Origin: Polaromonas sp. SP1
GTDB taxonomy: Bacteria; Pseudomonadota; Gammaproteobacteria; Burkholderiales; Burkholderiaceae_C
Reading direction: 5' to 3'
DNA length: 64,000 nucleotides
NCBI RefSeq assembly: GCF_003711205.1
Contig: NZ_CP031013.1
Coordinates: 2,274,501 to 2,338,500, forward strand
The notes beneath the pieces were generated by a model. That model was not told where the DNA came from, did not search any database, and worked only from the letters and a program-made list of their open reading frames with translations. Both the position numbers and the translations under genes were made by a program. Shown piece after piece: positions 38,201 to 46,347 of this stretch; positions within the stretch are counted from its first letter, which is position 1; the number at the start of each line of letters is the position of its first letter.

Positions 38201-41173
38201 ATGCTGCTCACGAAAAAATCTTCCGATGTCCATCCCGTGCACCGCACCGGGTCCGCGCGTTTTGTGCAAAGCCTGTCGCGCGGCCTGTCCAACGCACTGC
38301 CCACCATGGATCGCCGCGCCTTCCTGCGCCGCTCCGGCCTGGGTGTCGGCGTCGGCCTGGCCGCCACGCAGCTGACCCTGGTCAAAAAGGCCACGGCCGC
38401 TGCGCCGGGCACCACGTCCGACGGCACCGGCAAGATTGAAGTCAAGCGCACCGTCTGCACGCACTGTTCGGTGGGTTGCGCGGTCGATGCGGTGGTTGAG
38501 AACGGCGTCTGGGTCCGCCAGGAGCCTGTGTTCGACTCCCCCATCAACCTGGGCGCCCACTGCGCCAAGGGCGCGGCGCTGCGCGAACACGGCCACGGCG
38601 AATACCGCCTGCGCTACCCGATGAAGCTGGTCAACGGCAAGTACGAGCGCATCAGCTGGGACACCGCACTCAATGAAATCAGCGCCAGGCTGCTGGAGCT
38701 GCGCAAGGAGAGCGGGCCGGACTCGGTGTACTGGGTAGGGTCGTCGAAGCACAACAACGAGCAGGCCTACCTGCTGCGCAAGTTCGTGAGCTTCTGGGGC
38801 AGCAACAACTGCGACCACCAGGCCCGCATCTGCCACTCGACCACGGTGGCCGGTGTTGCCAATACCTGGGGCTACGGCGCCATGACCAATTCGTACAACG
38901 ACATGCAAAACAGCAAGTGCGCGTTGTACATCGGCTCCAACGCCGCCGAAGCCCACCCCGTCAGCCTGCTGCACATGCTGCACTCCAAGGAGGCCGGCTG
39001 CAAGATGATCGTGGTCGACCCGCGCTTTACCCGCACGGCGGCCAAGGCCGACGAATACGTCCGCATCCGCTCCGGCTCCGACATTCCCTTCCTCTTTGGT
39101 GTGCTGTATCACATCTTCAAGAACGGCTGGGAAGACAAGAAGTACATCAACGACCGCGTCTACGGCATGGACAAGGTCAAAGCCGACGTGATGGCCAAGT
39201 GGACGCCGGACAAGGTGCTGGAGGCTTGCGGTGTCGACGAGGCCACCACACTCAAGGTGGCCACCATGATGAGCCAGAACCGTCCCAGCACCATCGTCTG
39301 GTGCATGGGCCAGACGCAGCACACCACCGGCAATGCCGTCGTGCGCGCCTCCTGCATCCTGCAGCTGGCGCTGGGCAACATCGGCGTGGCCGGCGGCGGC
39401 GCGAATATTTTCCGCGGCCACGACAACGTGCAGGGCGCCACCGACGTCGGCCCCAACCCCGATTCGCTGCCCGGCTACTACGGCCTGGCAGAAGGTTCCT
39501 GGAAACACTTTGCCAAGACCTGGGGTGTGGACTTCGACTGGATCAAGGGGCGCTATGCATCGGCCGCCATGATGGGCAAGCCCGGCATCACGGTCTCGCG
39601 CTGGATCGACGGCGTGATGGAGAAAAACGAACTCATCGACCAGGATTCCAACCTGCGCGGCGTCTTCTTCTGGGGCCATGCACCCAATTCGCAAACCCGC
39701 GGCCTGGAGATGAAGAAGGCCATGGACATGCTGGACCTGCTGGTGGTGGTGGACCCGTACCCGTCGGCCACGGCCGCCATGGCCGCCATGCCCGGCAAGG
39801 CGGAAGACCTCAACCCCAAGCGCGCGGTGTACCTGCTGCCGGCTGCCACGCAGTTTGAAACCAGCGGCTCGGTGACGGCCTCCAACCGTTCGCTCCAGTG
39901 GCGCGAAAAAGTGATCGAGCCGCTCTGGGAGAGCCGCACCGACCACATGATCATGCACCAGTTCGCCGAAAAACTCGGCTTTGCCAAGGAGCTGTCGAAG
40001 AACTACAAGATGCAAAAGGTCAAGGGCATGGACGAGCCGGTGCCGGACGACATCCTGCGCGAGATCAACAAGTGCGTCTGGACCATCGGCTACACCGGCC
40101 AGAGCCCGGAGCGCCTGCAGGCCCACATGCGCACGATGCACCTGTTCGACGTCAAGACCCTGAAGTCCAAAGGCGGCAAGGACAAGGTCACCGGCTACGA
40201 CACGACCGGCGATTACTTCGGCCTGCCCTGGCCATGCTGGGGCAACCCGGAGCTCAAGCACCCCGGCTCGCCCAACCTGTACGACACCTCCAAGCACGTC
40301 ATGGACGGCGGCGGTAATTTCCGCGCCAACTTCGGCGTTGAAAAAGACGGCGTCAACCTGCTGGCCGAAGACGGTTCGTATTCGCAGGGTGCCGACATCA
40401 CGACCGGCTATCCCGAGTTCGACCACCTGCTGCTCAAGAAGCTGGGCTGGTGGGCAGACCTGACCGACGCCGAAAAAACCGCAGCCGAAGGCAAGAACTG
40501 GAAGACCGATTCATCGGGCGGCATCATCCGCGTCACCATGAAGGTCCACGGCTGCCATGTGTTCGGCAATGCCAAGGCCCGCGCGGTGGTGTGGAACTTC
40601 CCCGATGCCATCCCGCAGCACCGCGAGCCGCTCTACGGCACGCGCGCCGACCTGATGGCCAAGTACCCAACGCATGACGACAAGAAAGCGTTCTGGCGCC
40701 TGCCCACCCTCTACAAGACGATCCAGCAGAAAAACATTGCGGACAAGGTCGGCGAGAAATACCCGCTCATCCTGACCTCGGGACGGCTGGTCGAATACGA
40801 AGGCGGCGGCGAAGAAACCCGCTCCAACCCCTGGCTGGCCGAACTGCAGCAGGAAGCCTTTGTGGAGATCAACCCGAAGACGGCATCGGATCGCGGCATC
40901 CGCAACGGCGAGCGCGTCTGGCTGAACAGCCCCACCGGTGCGCGCCTGAACGTGCAAGCGATGCTGACCGAGCGTGTCGGCCCCGATACGGTGTGGATGC
41001 CTTTCCACTTCTCGGGCCGCTGGCAAGGCGCCGACATGCTGGCCTACTACCCCAACGGCGCTGCGCCTGTTGTGCGAGGCGAAGCGGTCAATACTGCAAC
41101 CACGTACGGCTACGACAGCGTGACGATGATGCAAGAGACCAAGACCACCATTTGCAATATTGAGCGAGCTTAA
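38201..41173 (+). CDS. Tat-exported formate dehydrogenase catalytic (alpha) subunit
   Basis: The 990-residue molybdopterin enzyme has a Tat signal (DRRAFLRRSGLGVGVGLAAT, around residues 35-60), an N-terminal [4Fe-4S] motif (CTHCSVGCAVD ... GAHCAKGAAL), and bis-MGD-binding domains. The probable Mo ligand is Cys211 in ARICHSTT, followed by His; selenocysteine is not encoded. Further signatures are NIFRGHDNVQGATDVG, GVFFWGHAPNSQT and the C-terminal LTSGRLVEYEGGGEETRSNPWLAEL (seen in FdnG-like enzymes), here shortened. It would oxidise formate in the periplasm and pass electrons to the beta and cytochrome b subunits encoded downstream. Confidence 0.93.
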   Translation: MLLTKKSSDVHPVHRTGSARFVQSLSRGLSNALPTMDRRAFLRRSGLGVGVGLAATQLTLVKKATAAAPGTTSDGTGKIEVKRTVCTHCSVGCAVDAVVENGVWVRQEPVFDSPINLGAHCAKGAALREHGHGEYRLRYPMKLVNGKYERISWDTALNEISARLLELRKESGPDSVYWVGSSKHNNEQAYLLRKFVSFWGSNNCDHQARICHSTTVAGVANTWGYGAMTNSYNDMQNSKCALYIGSNAAEAHPVSLLHMLHSKEAGCKMIVVDPRFTRTAAKADEYVRIRSGSDIPFLFGVLYHIFKNGWEDKKYINDRVYGMDKVKADVMAKWTPDKVLEACGVDEATTLKVATMMSQNRPSTIVWCMGQTQHTTGNAVVRASCILQLALGNIGVAGGGANIFRGHDNVQGATDVGPNPDSLPGYYGLAEGSWKHFAKTWGVDFDWIKGRYASAAMMGKPGITVSRWIDGVMEKNELIDQDSNLRGVFFWGHAPNSQTRGLEMKKAMDMLDLLVVVDPYPSATAAMAAMPGKAEDLNPKRAVYLLPAATQFETSGSVTASNRSLQWREKVIEPLWESRTDHMIMHQFAEKLGFAKELSKNYKMQKVKGMDEPVPDDILREINKCVWTIGYTGQSPERLQAHMRTMHLFDVKTLKSKGGKDKVTGYDTTGDYFGLPWPCWGNPELKHPGSPNLYDTSKHVMDGGGNFRANFGVEKDGVNLLAEDGSYSQGADITTGYPEFDHLLLKKLGWWADLTDAEKTAAEGKNWKTDSSGGIIRVTMKVHGCHVFGNAKARAVVWNFPDAIPQHREPLYGTRADLMAKYPTHDDKKAFWRLPTLYKTIQQKNIADKVGEKYPLILTSGRLVEYEGGGEETRSNPWLAELQQEAFVEINPKTASDRGIRNGERVWLNSPTGARLNVQAMLTERVGPDTVWMPFHFSGRWQGADMLAYYPNGAAPVVRGEAVNTATTYGYDSVTMMQETKTTICNIERA

Positions 41174-41182
41174 GGAATCACC

Positions 41183-41803
41183 ATGGCAAGAATGAAATTT
41201 GTCTGTGACGCGGAACGCTGCATCGAATGCAATGGTTGCGTCACGGCCTGCAAAAACGAAAACGAAGTACCATGGGGCGTGAACCGCCGCCGCGTGGTCA
41301 CGCTCAACGACGGTGTGCCGGGCGAAAAGTCCATCTCGGTGGCCTGCATGCATTGCAGCGACGCACCCTGCATGGCTGTTTGCCCCGTCAACTGCTTTTA
41401 CCGTACCGAAGAAGGTGTGGTGCTGCATGACAAGGATGTCTGCATCGGCTGCGGCTACTGCTCGTATGCCTGCCCCTTCGGCGCGCCGCAGTTCCCGGCG
41501 TCCGGCACGTTCGGTGTGCGCGGCAAGATGGACAAATGCACCTTCTGCGCCGGTGGCCCTGAGGTCAACGGCAGCCAGGCCGAGTTTGAAAAGTACGGCC
41601 GTAACCGCCTGGCCGAAGGCAAGCTGCCGGCCTGTGCCGAAATGTGCTCGACCAAAGCCCTGCTCGCCGGCGACGGCGATGTGGTCGCCGACATCTTCCG
41701 TACCCGTGTGGTGCAACGCGGCAAGGGCGCTGAAGTCTGGGGCTGGGGCACCGCCTACGGCTCCAAGCAAGCCGGCCAGCCGCCCGCAGGAGCCAAATCA
41801 TGA
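41183..41803 (+). CDS. fdh3B: Formate dehydrogenase iron-sulfur (beta) subunit
   Basis: This 206-residue four-cluster ferredoxin-like subunit has four Cys sets: CIECNGCVTACKNENEVPWG, CMHCSDAPCMAVCPVNCF, CIGCGYCSYACPFGAPQF and CTFCAGG...CAEMCSTKAL. It relays electrons from the catalytic subunit to the cytochrome b subunit. It has no signal peptide and is probably exported together with the Tat-bearing subunit. It starts nine bases after the catalytic gene and overlaps the next gene by four bases (ATGA). Confidence 0.94.
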   Translation: MARMKFVCDAERCIECNGCVTACKNENEVPWGVNRRRVVTLNDGVPGEKSISVACMHCSDAPCMAVCPVNCFYRTEEGVVLHDKDVCIGCGYCSYACPFGAPQFPASGTFGVRGKMDKCTFCAGGPEVNGSQAEFEKYGRNRLAEGKLPACAEMCSTKALLAGDGDVVADIFRTRVVQRGKGAEVWGWGTAYGSKQAGQPPAGAKS

Positions 41804-42033
41804 TGCGCCTTCTTGTCTTGACCCTCGCGGTAGTGGGCCTCTCGGCCTGCGGAGAAAAACCGCAAACCCTGGGCAGCGGCGTCAAAACCGACGGCGCCGC
41901 CTATCAGGGCGTGCAAAACCAGTTCGCCGCGCCCGGCTGGAAGGCCGGCGACAAGACCAGCTGGGAGCAGGGCCTGAAGGCCCGCGCGCAAAACAGCCAG
42001 AACGAGTACAACAAGATCGGTAACTCGAAATAG
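41800..42033 (+). CDS. Small predicted lipoprotein in the formate dehydrogenase operon
   Basis: The 77-residue protein has an N-terminal signal with lipobox (MMRLLVLTLAVVGLSACG), so it is probably a lipoprotein of about 60 mature residues. The mature part has AAYQGVQNQFAAPGWKAGDK and a Gln/Asn/Lys-rich, probably helical C-terminus (RAQNSQNEYNKIGNSK). I do not recognise the family. Its location between the beta and gamma subunit genes, with overlapping or abutting ends on both sides, implies a role linked to the enzyme. Confidence 0.8.
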   Translation: MMRLLVLTLAVVGLSACGEKPQTLGSGVKTDGAAYQGVQNQFAAPGWKAGDKTSWEQGLKARAQNSQNEYNKIGNSK

Positions 42034-42047
42034 TGACCGGAGGCCTT

Positions 42048-43262
42048 ATGTTTCGTGCACGTTCAGCTATATTTTTGATAGCAGCCGGCCTCGCGGGGTT
42101 GACGGGGCTTACTGCCGCGCAGGCGCCAGCCGCCCAGCCGGCCACCACGGCGCAGGCGGCAGGCGGTGTCGCGCCCGCACCTGCAGCGGCTCCCGCAGCC
42201 ACTGGCGGCATCCAGGGCCAGAATATCTTTGAGGTCAAGCCCGAAGCCAGCGCCGACCCCAACTACGCCAAGCAGACCAACGGCGAACGCGCCAAGGTGC
42301 AGCCCGGCAACAATGCGCCCATGTGGCGCCAGGTGGGCGAGGGCGTCACCGGCTACAGCAGCCTGCCCAAAAGCGAAGCGCCGGAAGCCGGCAACCTGAT
42401 CCAGCCCTTTGTGCAGTACCCCGGCTCACGCCTGACCAACGCCGGCGAAGCCTGGCGCCAGGTGCGCAACAACTGGATCATTCCCTACGGCGGCTCGCTC
42501 TTTGTGATCGTGCTGCTGGCCATTGCGATTTTTTACTTCAGCAAGGGTTCCATCAAAACCCACGGTGTCGACACCGGCCGCAAGATCGAGCGCTTCACGC
42601 CCTTTGAGCGTGCCGCGCACTGGTCCAACGCGATTGCGTTTTCCGTCCTGGCCATCTCGGGCCTGGTGATGGCCTTCGGCAAATTTTTCCTGCTGCCCGT
42701 CATGGGCGGCGCGCTCTTCGGCTGGCTCACCTGGCTGCTCAAGACCGCCCACAACTTTGCCGGCCCGCTGTTCGCGGTGTCGCTGGTGATCGTGTTCTTT
42801 ACCTTCCTGCGCGACAACTGGCCGCAAAAGGGCGACCTGCACTGGCTGGCCAAAGGCGGTGGACTTGTCACGGGCGACCACGAGCCGCCTTCCAACCGCT
42901 TTAACGCCGGCGAAAAGCTCATCTTCTGGGGCGGCGTGTTCTTCCTCGGCATCGTGGTGGTGTCTTCGGGTTTTGTGCTCGACAAACTGCTGCCCGGCCT
43001 GATCTACGAGCGCTCCACCATGCAGGTCGCGCACATGGTGCATGCCGTGGCCACCGTGCTCATGATGTGCATGTTCCTGGGCCACATCTACCTCGGCACC
43101 ATCGGCATGCAGGGCGCCTACAAGGCCATGCGCACCGGTTATGTCGACGAGACCTGGGCCAAAGAGCACCACGAATACTGGTACGACGATGTGAAAGCCG
43201 GCAACATCCCGGCCCAGCGCAGCAAGCCTGTCGACCCGCCCGGCCAGATCGTGCAGGCGTGA
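42048..43262 (+). CDS. Formate dehydrogenase cytochrome b556 (gamma) subunit
   Basis: The 404-residue inner-membrane di-haem cytochrome b transfers electrons to quinone. An N-terminal export segment (FRARSAIFLIAAGLAG) and an Ala/Pro-rich periplasmic part of about 130 residues precede a single helix (SLFVIVLLAIAIFYF) and the four-helix cytochrome core. Candidate haem His occur in ERAAHWSNAI, LLKTAHNFAG, VAHMVHAVA and FLGHIYLG. The ATG at 42048 follows a strong GGAGG. The N-terminal 130-residue extension is longer than in FdnI-type subunits. A 17-nt repeat core lies in the signal-peptide codons. Confidence 0.92.
   Translation: MFRARSAIFLIAAGLAGLTGLTAAQAPAAQPATTAQAAGGVAPAPAAAPAATGGIQGQNIFEVKPEASADPNYAKQTNGERAKVQPGNNAPMWRQVGEGVTGYSSLPKSEAPEAGNLIQPFVQYPGSRLTNAGEAWRQVRNNWIIPYGGSLFVIVLLAIAIFYFSKGSIKTHGVDTGRKIERFTPFERAAHWSNAIAFSVLAISGLVMAFGKFFLLPVMGGALFGWLTWLLKTAHNFAGPLFAVSLVIVFFTFLRDNWPQKGDLHWLAKGGGLVTGDHEPPSNRFNAGEKLIFWGGVFFLGIVVVSSGFVLDKLLPGLIYERSTMQVAHMVHAVATVLMMCMFLGHIYLGTIGMQGAYKAMRTGYVDETWAKEHHEYWYDDVKAGNIPAQRSKPVDPPGQIVQA
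42066..42082 (+). repeat. Isolated 17-nt repeat core in the signal-peptide codons of the cytochrome b gene
   Basis: GCTATATTTTTGATAGC matches the core of the 54-bp repeat (compare GCTATATTTTTTATAGC at 19355). The AAATCGG box at 37 nt is absent. It encodes AIFLIA of the hydrophobic signal segment. Confidence 0.6.
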
Positions 43263-43294
43263 AGCACAGCACACAGATTGAAGTGAGGACTCCC

Positions 43295-43681
43295 ATGAAA
43301 AAACTCCTGATCCTGAGCTTGCTGGCCGCCGCGTCAGCCGCGTCGCTGGCCAAACTGCCGGCGCTGAGCGACGAAGCCAAGGCCAAAGCCGCCGAAGCCG
43401 CCGCCAAGACCGCCTGGAGCGGCAAAGTTGATGCCTACCAGCTGTGCAAGTCGCAAGACAAGGTCGCCGCCGCTTATTACAAGTCAGCCAAGGCCGCCGG
43501 CAAAGAGACCAAGCCGCCAGTTGCGGCGCCTGCCTGCGCCGATCCGGGCGTGTTCAGCTACACCCCGCCCGAAGCCAAGCCTATCGAAGCCGCCGGCGCC
43601 CATTCACCCGCCGGTACGGCCACCAGCCCGCCCAGCACCAAACAGCCCGATGCGGTCGTTAACCCTGCCAAGAAGTCCTGA
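43295..43681 (+). CDS. Small exported protein at the end of the formate dehydrogenase operon
   Basis: The 128-residue protein has a clear signal peptide (MKKLLILSLLAAASAASLA) and a Lys/Ala-rich helical region (SDEAKAKAAEAAAKTAWSGKVDAY). A conserved-looking Cys pair (YQLCKSQDKV ... AAPACADPG) and a Pro-rich tail follow. I do not recognise a characterised family; similar short proteins follow formate dehydrogenase gamma subunits in related bacteria as far as I recall. It may interact with the periplasmic enzyme. A rho-independent terminator follows 30 bases downstream. Confidence 0.8.
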   Translation: MKKLLILSLLAAASAASLAKLPALSDEAKAKAAEAAAKTAWSGKVDAYQLCKSQDKVAAAYYKSAKAAGKETKPPVAAPACADPGVFSYTPPEAKPIEAAGAHSPAGTATSPPSTKQPDAVVNPAKKS

Positions 43682-43711
43682 GCGACGTTCAAACCTGTTC
43701 ACTTCCCGAAA

Positions 43712-43740
43712 AGCCGACCCCGCAAGGGGCCGGCTTTTTT
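43712..43740 (+). terminator. Rho-independent terminator after the formate dehydrogenase operon
   Basis: The stem AGCCGACCCC / GGGGCCGGCT with loop GCAA (one A:C mismatch) is followed by a run of six T. It separates the formate dehydrogenase operon from the second fdhD gene. Confidence 0.85.
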
Positions 43741-43744
43741 GTTG

Positions 43745-43750
43745 TAGTCT
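43745..43750 (+). promoter_or_regulatory. Putative -10 box (TAGTCT) for leaderless fdhD mRNA
   Basis: TAGTCT ends 6 nt before the ATG at 43757, with no Shine-Dalgarno. It has the same geometry as the boxes at 33662, 46336 and 54387 and follows the terminator directly. Confidence 0.45.
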
Positions 43751-43756
43751 CCTTTC

Positions 43757-44734
43757 ATGCCTGCTTCGACATCGACCCTTCCCCGTCTGACCAACGCCCA
43801 GGCGCCATTGACCTGCGAGGTTGATGCCGTCAACGAATACGGCGAAACGCAGAAAGTCGCCATCCCCGCCGAACGCGCGCTCACCGTGTATGTCGACAAA
43901 CGCGAGCTCGTCACGCTCATGACGCTGGGCGCCAACCCCGAGCTGCTGGTGCTGGGCTACCTGCGCAACCAGCGCCTCGTCAAGGACGTGTCCGACATTG
44001 ACTCCATCACGGTGGACTGGGACGTGGGCGCGGCCGCCGTCAAGACGCGCCACGGCATTGAAGACATTGAGGAAAAAACGGCGCGCCGTGTGGTCACCAC
44101 CGGTTGCGGGCAGGGCAGTGTGTTTGGCGGGTTGATGGACGAGGTCGATGAGATCGTGTTGCCCGCCGATGCGCACATGACGCAGGCCCAGCTGTACTCC
44201 CTGGTCAACACCATCCGGCTCAAGGAAACGACCTACAAATCGGCCGGTTCCGTCCATGCGTGCGCGCTCTTCGCGATGACGGCGGGCGATCCTGAAATGC
44301 TGCTTTTCGTCGAGGATGTGGGCCGCCACAACGCCATAGACACCATCGCCGGCTGGATGTCCATGCACAGTGTGGCCCCCACGCTCGGCACTGACGTGTC
44401 CTCGCTGCCCCCCGAGGGGGCTAATTTTCCTAGGGGCGGCCCGTCGGAAAATTCCAATCCTTACGGTGGGATGGCGTTTTATACGACCGGCCGCCTCACC
44501 AGCGAAATGGTCATCAAGTCCGCCCAGATGGGTGTGCCTATCGTGGTCTCCCGCAGCGGCATCACACAGATGGGGCACCAGGTCGCGCAGACGGTCGGCT
44601 TGTGTGCGATTGGCCGCGCTACCAATAAGCGCTTTGTCTGCTACGCCAACCCGCAGCGGCTCAAGCTGCAACCCGAGCTGGCGGGCGCCAGGCCGGTGCA
44701 TTCATCCTCTTCCTCCTCCTCGTCCTCGTCATGA
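43757..44734 (+). CDS. fdhD: Second FdhD-like formate dehydrogenase accessory protein, with inserted repeat
   Basis: The 325-residue protein has the FdhD layout: ERALTVYVDKRELVTLMTLG, LGYLRNQRLV, FVEDVGRHNAIDTIAGWM and the C-terminal YTTGRLTSEMVIKSAQMG. Three oddities stand out. The usual CxxC is TGCGQGSVFG, with one Cys. Residues about 214-231 (SSLPPEGANFPRGGPSE) come from a GC-rich repeat inserted in frame. The protein ends in ten consecutive Ser encoded by TCN codons. It probably serves the membrane-bound formate dehydrogenase. The stop overlaps the next gene's ATG (ATGA). Confidence 0.88.
   Translation: MPASTSTLPRLTNAQAPLTCEVDAVNEYGETQKVAIPAERALTVYVDKRELVTLMTLGANPELLVLGYLRNQRLVKDVSDIDSITVDWDVGAAAVKTRHGIEDIEEKTARRVVTTGCGQGSVFGGLMDEVDEIVLPADAHMTQAQLYSLVNTIRLKETTYKSAGSVHACALFAMTAGDPEMLLFVEDVGRHNAIDTIAGWMSMHSVAPTLGTDVSSLPPEGANFPRGGPSENSNPYGGMAFYTTGRLTSEMVIKSAQMGVPIVVSRSGITQMGHQVAQTVGLCAIGRATNKRFVCYANPQRLKLQPELAGARPVHSSSSSSSSSS
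44397..44452 (+). repeat. GC-rich palindromic repeat inserted in fdhD
   Basis: The segment contains CTGCCCCCCGAGGGGGC followed by CCTAGGGGCGGCCC, strongly self-complementary. I recall this sequence as a common intergenic repeat in Comamonadaceae genomes. Here it is in frame within a gene, between the conserved GWM and YTTGR parts of FdhD. Confidence 0.6.
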
Positions 44735-46269
44735 GCGACACCGGCATCAGCAGCACCGACGACCAGCCCACCGTGCCCGGCTCAGTGATGGCGCACGGGA
44801 GCGCCGCAACACCCTCCACCCACCTTTCCCTGCAGAAATGGTTTGCCGAAGGCTTGCGCGCCGGTGTCTTCCTCGTGCCCCGGGTTGCCGGGCGCAGGCC
44901 GACGCCGCTGCAGGCCCTTATCCTCACCGCGCTGGTGGTGGCCATCGAAGTCGCCCTGTTCCGGATCGAGATCGCCGGCCCCGCGCGGCTGGACGTCCAG
45001 GCTTGGCTGTCGGCCTGGTGGTCGGCCGGTCTCTTCATCGGGCTGGCGTGGTGGGCCTTTCCGGCAGAGGCGGCAGGGCCGGGCGATGAAGCGCCCCAAC
45101 GCCCGGTCGGTGTGGGCGCTGCATTTGTGCTGTGGGTGGTCGCCTCGCTTCCCAACACGCTGGTGTACCAGTGCCTGATAGGCGCCGTTGCCCACGGCTG
45201 GCTCAGGGGTGCGGTGTTTTCGCAGGACTGGCTGTACTGGGCGTTGTATGCCGTGTTCACCACCTGGTCGCTGGGCGCGGCCATTGTGCTGGTGTTGCGC
45301 TTTACCGGCCGTACCGCGCGCGCCGCAGTGTTTGCACTTGCCCTGGCGGCCGTGTCGGGCCTGGGCGCCTGGCAGTTCAATGCGCGCGCCTGGCAGCAAG
45401 AGGATGAGCGCGCCGCTGCGGCAGACAACCGGCCGCGCCTTTACCTGAGCCAGCAAACCTTTGAAACCCAGCAGGCGCTGTGGGAAAGCACCATGGCCGC
45501 CATCGCCCGCGAGCGCCCCGGCGTGACCGACGTGTACGGCCTGGTGTTTGCGCCTTATGCGGCTGAAGACGTCTTTCTGCGTGAAAGCACCATGGTCAGC
45601 CGCGTGCTGGCCGAGCGCTTTGACGCCGAAGGCCGCGTGGTGCATCTGGTCAACCACGCCACCACCCCACAAACCCACCTTTGGGCCACCACGCTGAACC
45701 TGCAGCGCGCCATCGACGCCATCGCCCAGCGCATGGACCGCAACAACGACGTGCTGGTGGTCTACATGACCTCGCACGGCGCCAGCGACTTCAAGCTGGC
45801 CGCCGCCCACTGGCCGCTGCAGGTGCCGCCGCTCAGCCCGGCAGAGCTGCGCGAGGCGCTGGACAACGCCGGCATACGCCACCGCGTCATCGCCATCTCG
45901 GCCTGCTATTCGGGCGGCTGGGTCGAGCCGCTGGCCGGCGACACCACGCTGGTCATGACGGCGGCCGACGCCACCCACACCTCTTACGGCTGCGGGCGCC
46001 TGTCCGAGCTCACCTTCTTTGGCCGTGCCCTGTTTGATGAGCAGCTGCGCAAGACGCATTCCTTCGAGCAGGCCTTTGCCCGCGCGGTGCCGCTGATCAA
46101 ACAGCGCGAGATCGATGCCGGCAAGGACGACGGCTTTTCCAACCCGCAGATCCAGGTCGGCGCCGGCATCAGCCCGGTGCTGCGCGGGCTTGAAAAACGG
46201 CTGGACGCCTTGCCTGCTGCAGCCGCGGCCCCCGCGCCTGCACCCGTCGCCAGCGCCGCCCGCCCCTAA
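44731..46269 (+). CDS. Membrane-anchored C13 (legumain-like) cysteine peptidase
   Basis: The 512-residue protein has an N-terminal domain with about five membrane helices (residues about 60-215, for example PLQALILTALVVAIEVALF). A C13 peptidase domain on the far side of the membrane follows. The catalytic dyad is visible as His349 in VVYMTSHGAS and Cys392 in AISACYSGGW, with strands VTDVYGLVFAPYAAEDVFLRE and QRMDRNNDVLVVY around them. An Ala/Pro-rich tail closes it. Bacterial members of this family are poorly characterised; the target is unknown. It overlaps the second fdhD by four bases. Confidence 0.87.
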   Translation: MSDTGISSTDDQPTVPGSVMAHGSAATPSTHLSLQKWFAEGLRAGVFLVPRVAGRRPTPLQALILTALVVAIEVALFRIEIAGPARLDVQAWLSAWWSAGLFIGLAWWAFPAEAAGPGDEAPQRPVGVGAAFVLWVVASLPNTLVYQCLIGAVAHGWLRGAVFSQDWLYWALYAVFTTWSLGAAIVLVLRFTGRTARAAVFALALAAVSGLGAWQFNARAWQQEDERAAAADNRPRLYLSQQTFETQQALWESTMAAIARERPGVTDVYGLVFAPYAAEDVFLRESTMVSRVLAERFDAEGRVVHLVNHATTPQTHLWATTLNLQRAIDAIAQRMDRNNDVLVVYMTSHGASDFKLAAAHWPLQVPPLSPAELREALDNAGIRHRVIAISACYSGGWVEPLAGDTTLVMTAADATHTSYGCGRLSELTFFGRALFDEQLRKTHSFEQAFARAVPLIKQREIDAGKDDGFSNPQIQVGAGISPVLRGLEKRLDALPAAAAAPAPAPVASAARP

Positions 46270-46335
46270 GCCGGCGCCCCGGGCTGATAACCCGGCTGCG
46301 AACCCGGCCATCGCTCAGGAATACGGACTTTGCGT

Positions 46336-46341
46336 TATGGT
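46336..46341 (+). promoter_or_regulatory. Putative -10 box (TATGGT) for leaderless permease mRNA
   Basis: TATGGT ends exactly 6 nt before the ATG at 46348, without a Shine-Dalgarno between them. Confidence 0.45.
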
Positions 46342-46347
46342 CGCCTC

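Noticed and set aside
38180..40426. Long minus-strand open frame opposite the formate dehydrogenase catalytic gene
   Set aside because: The composition and lack of domains mark it as antisense to a conserved molybdoenzyme gene.
29699..41173. Selenocysteine in either formate dehydrogenase catalytic subunit
   Set aside because: The residue at the metal-ligand position is encoded by TGC in both genes (30827-30829 and 38831-38833), and no in-frame TGA interrupts them.
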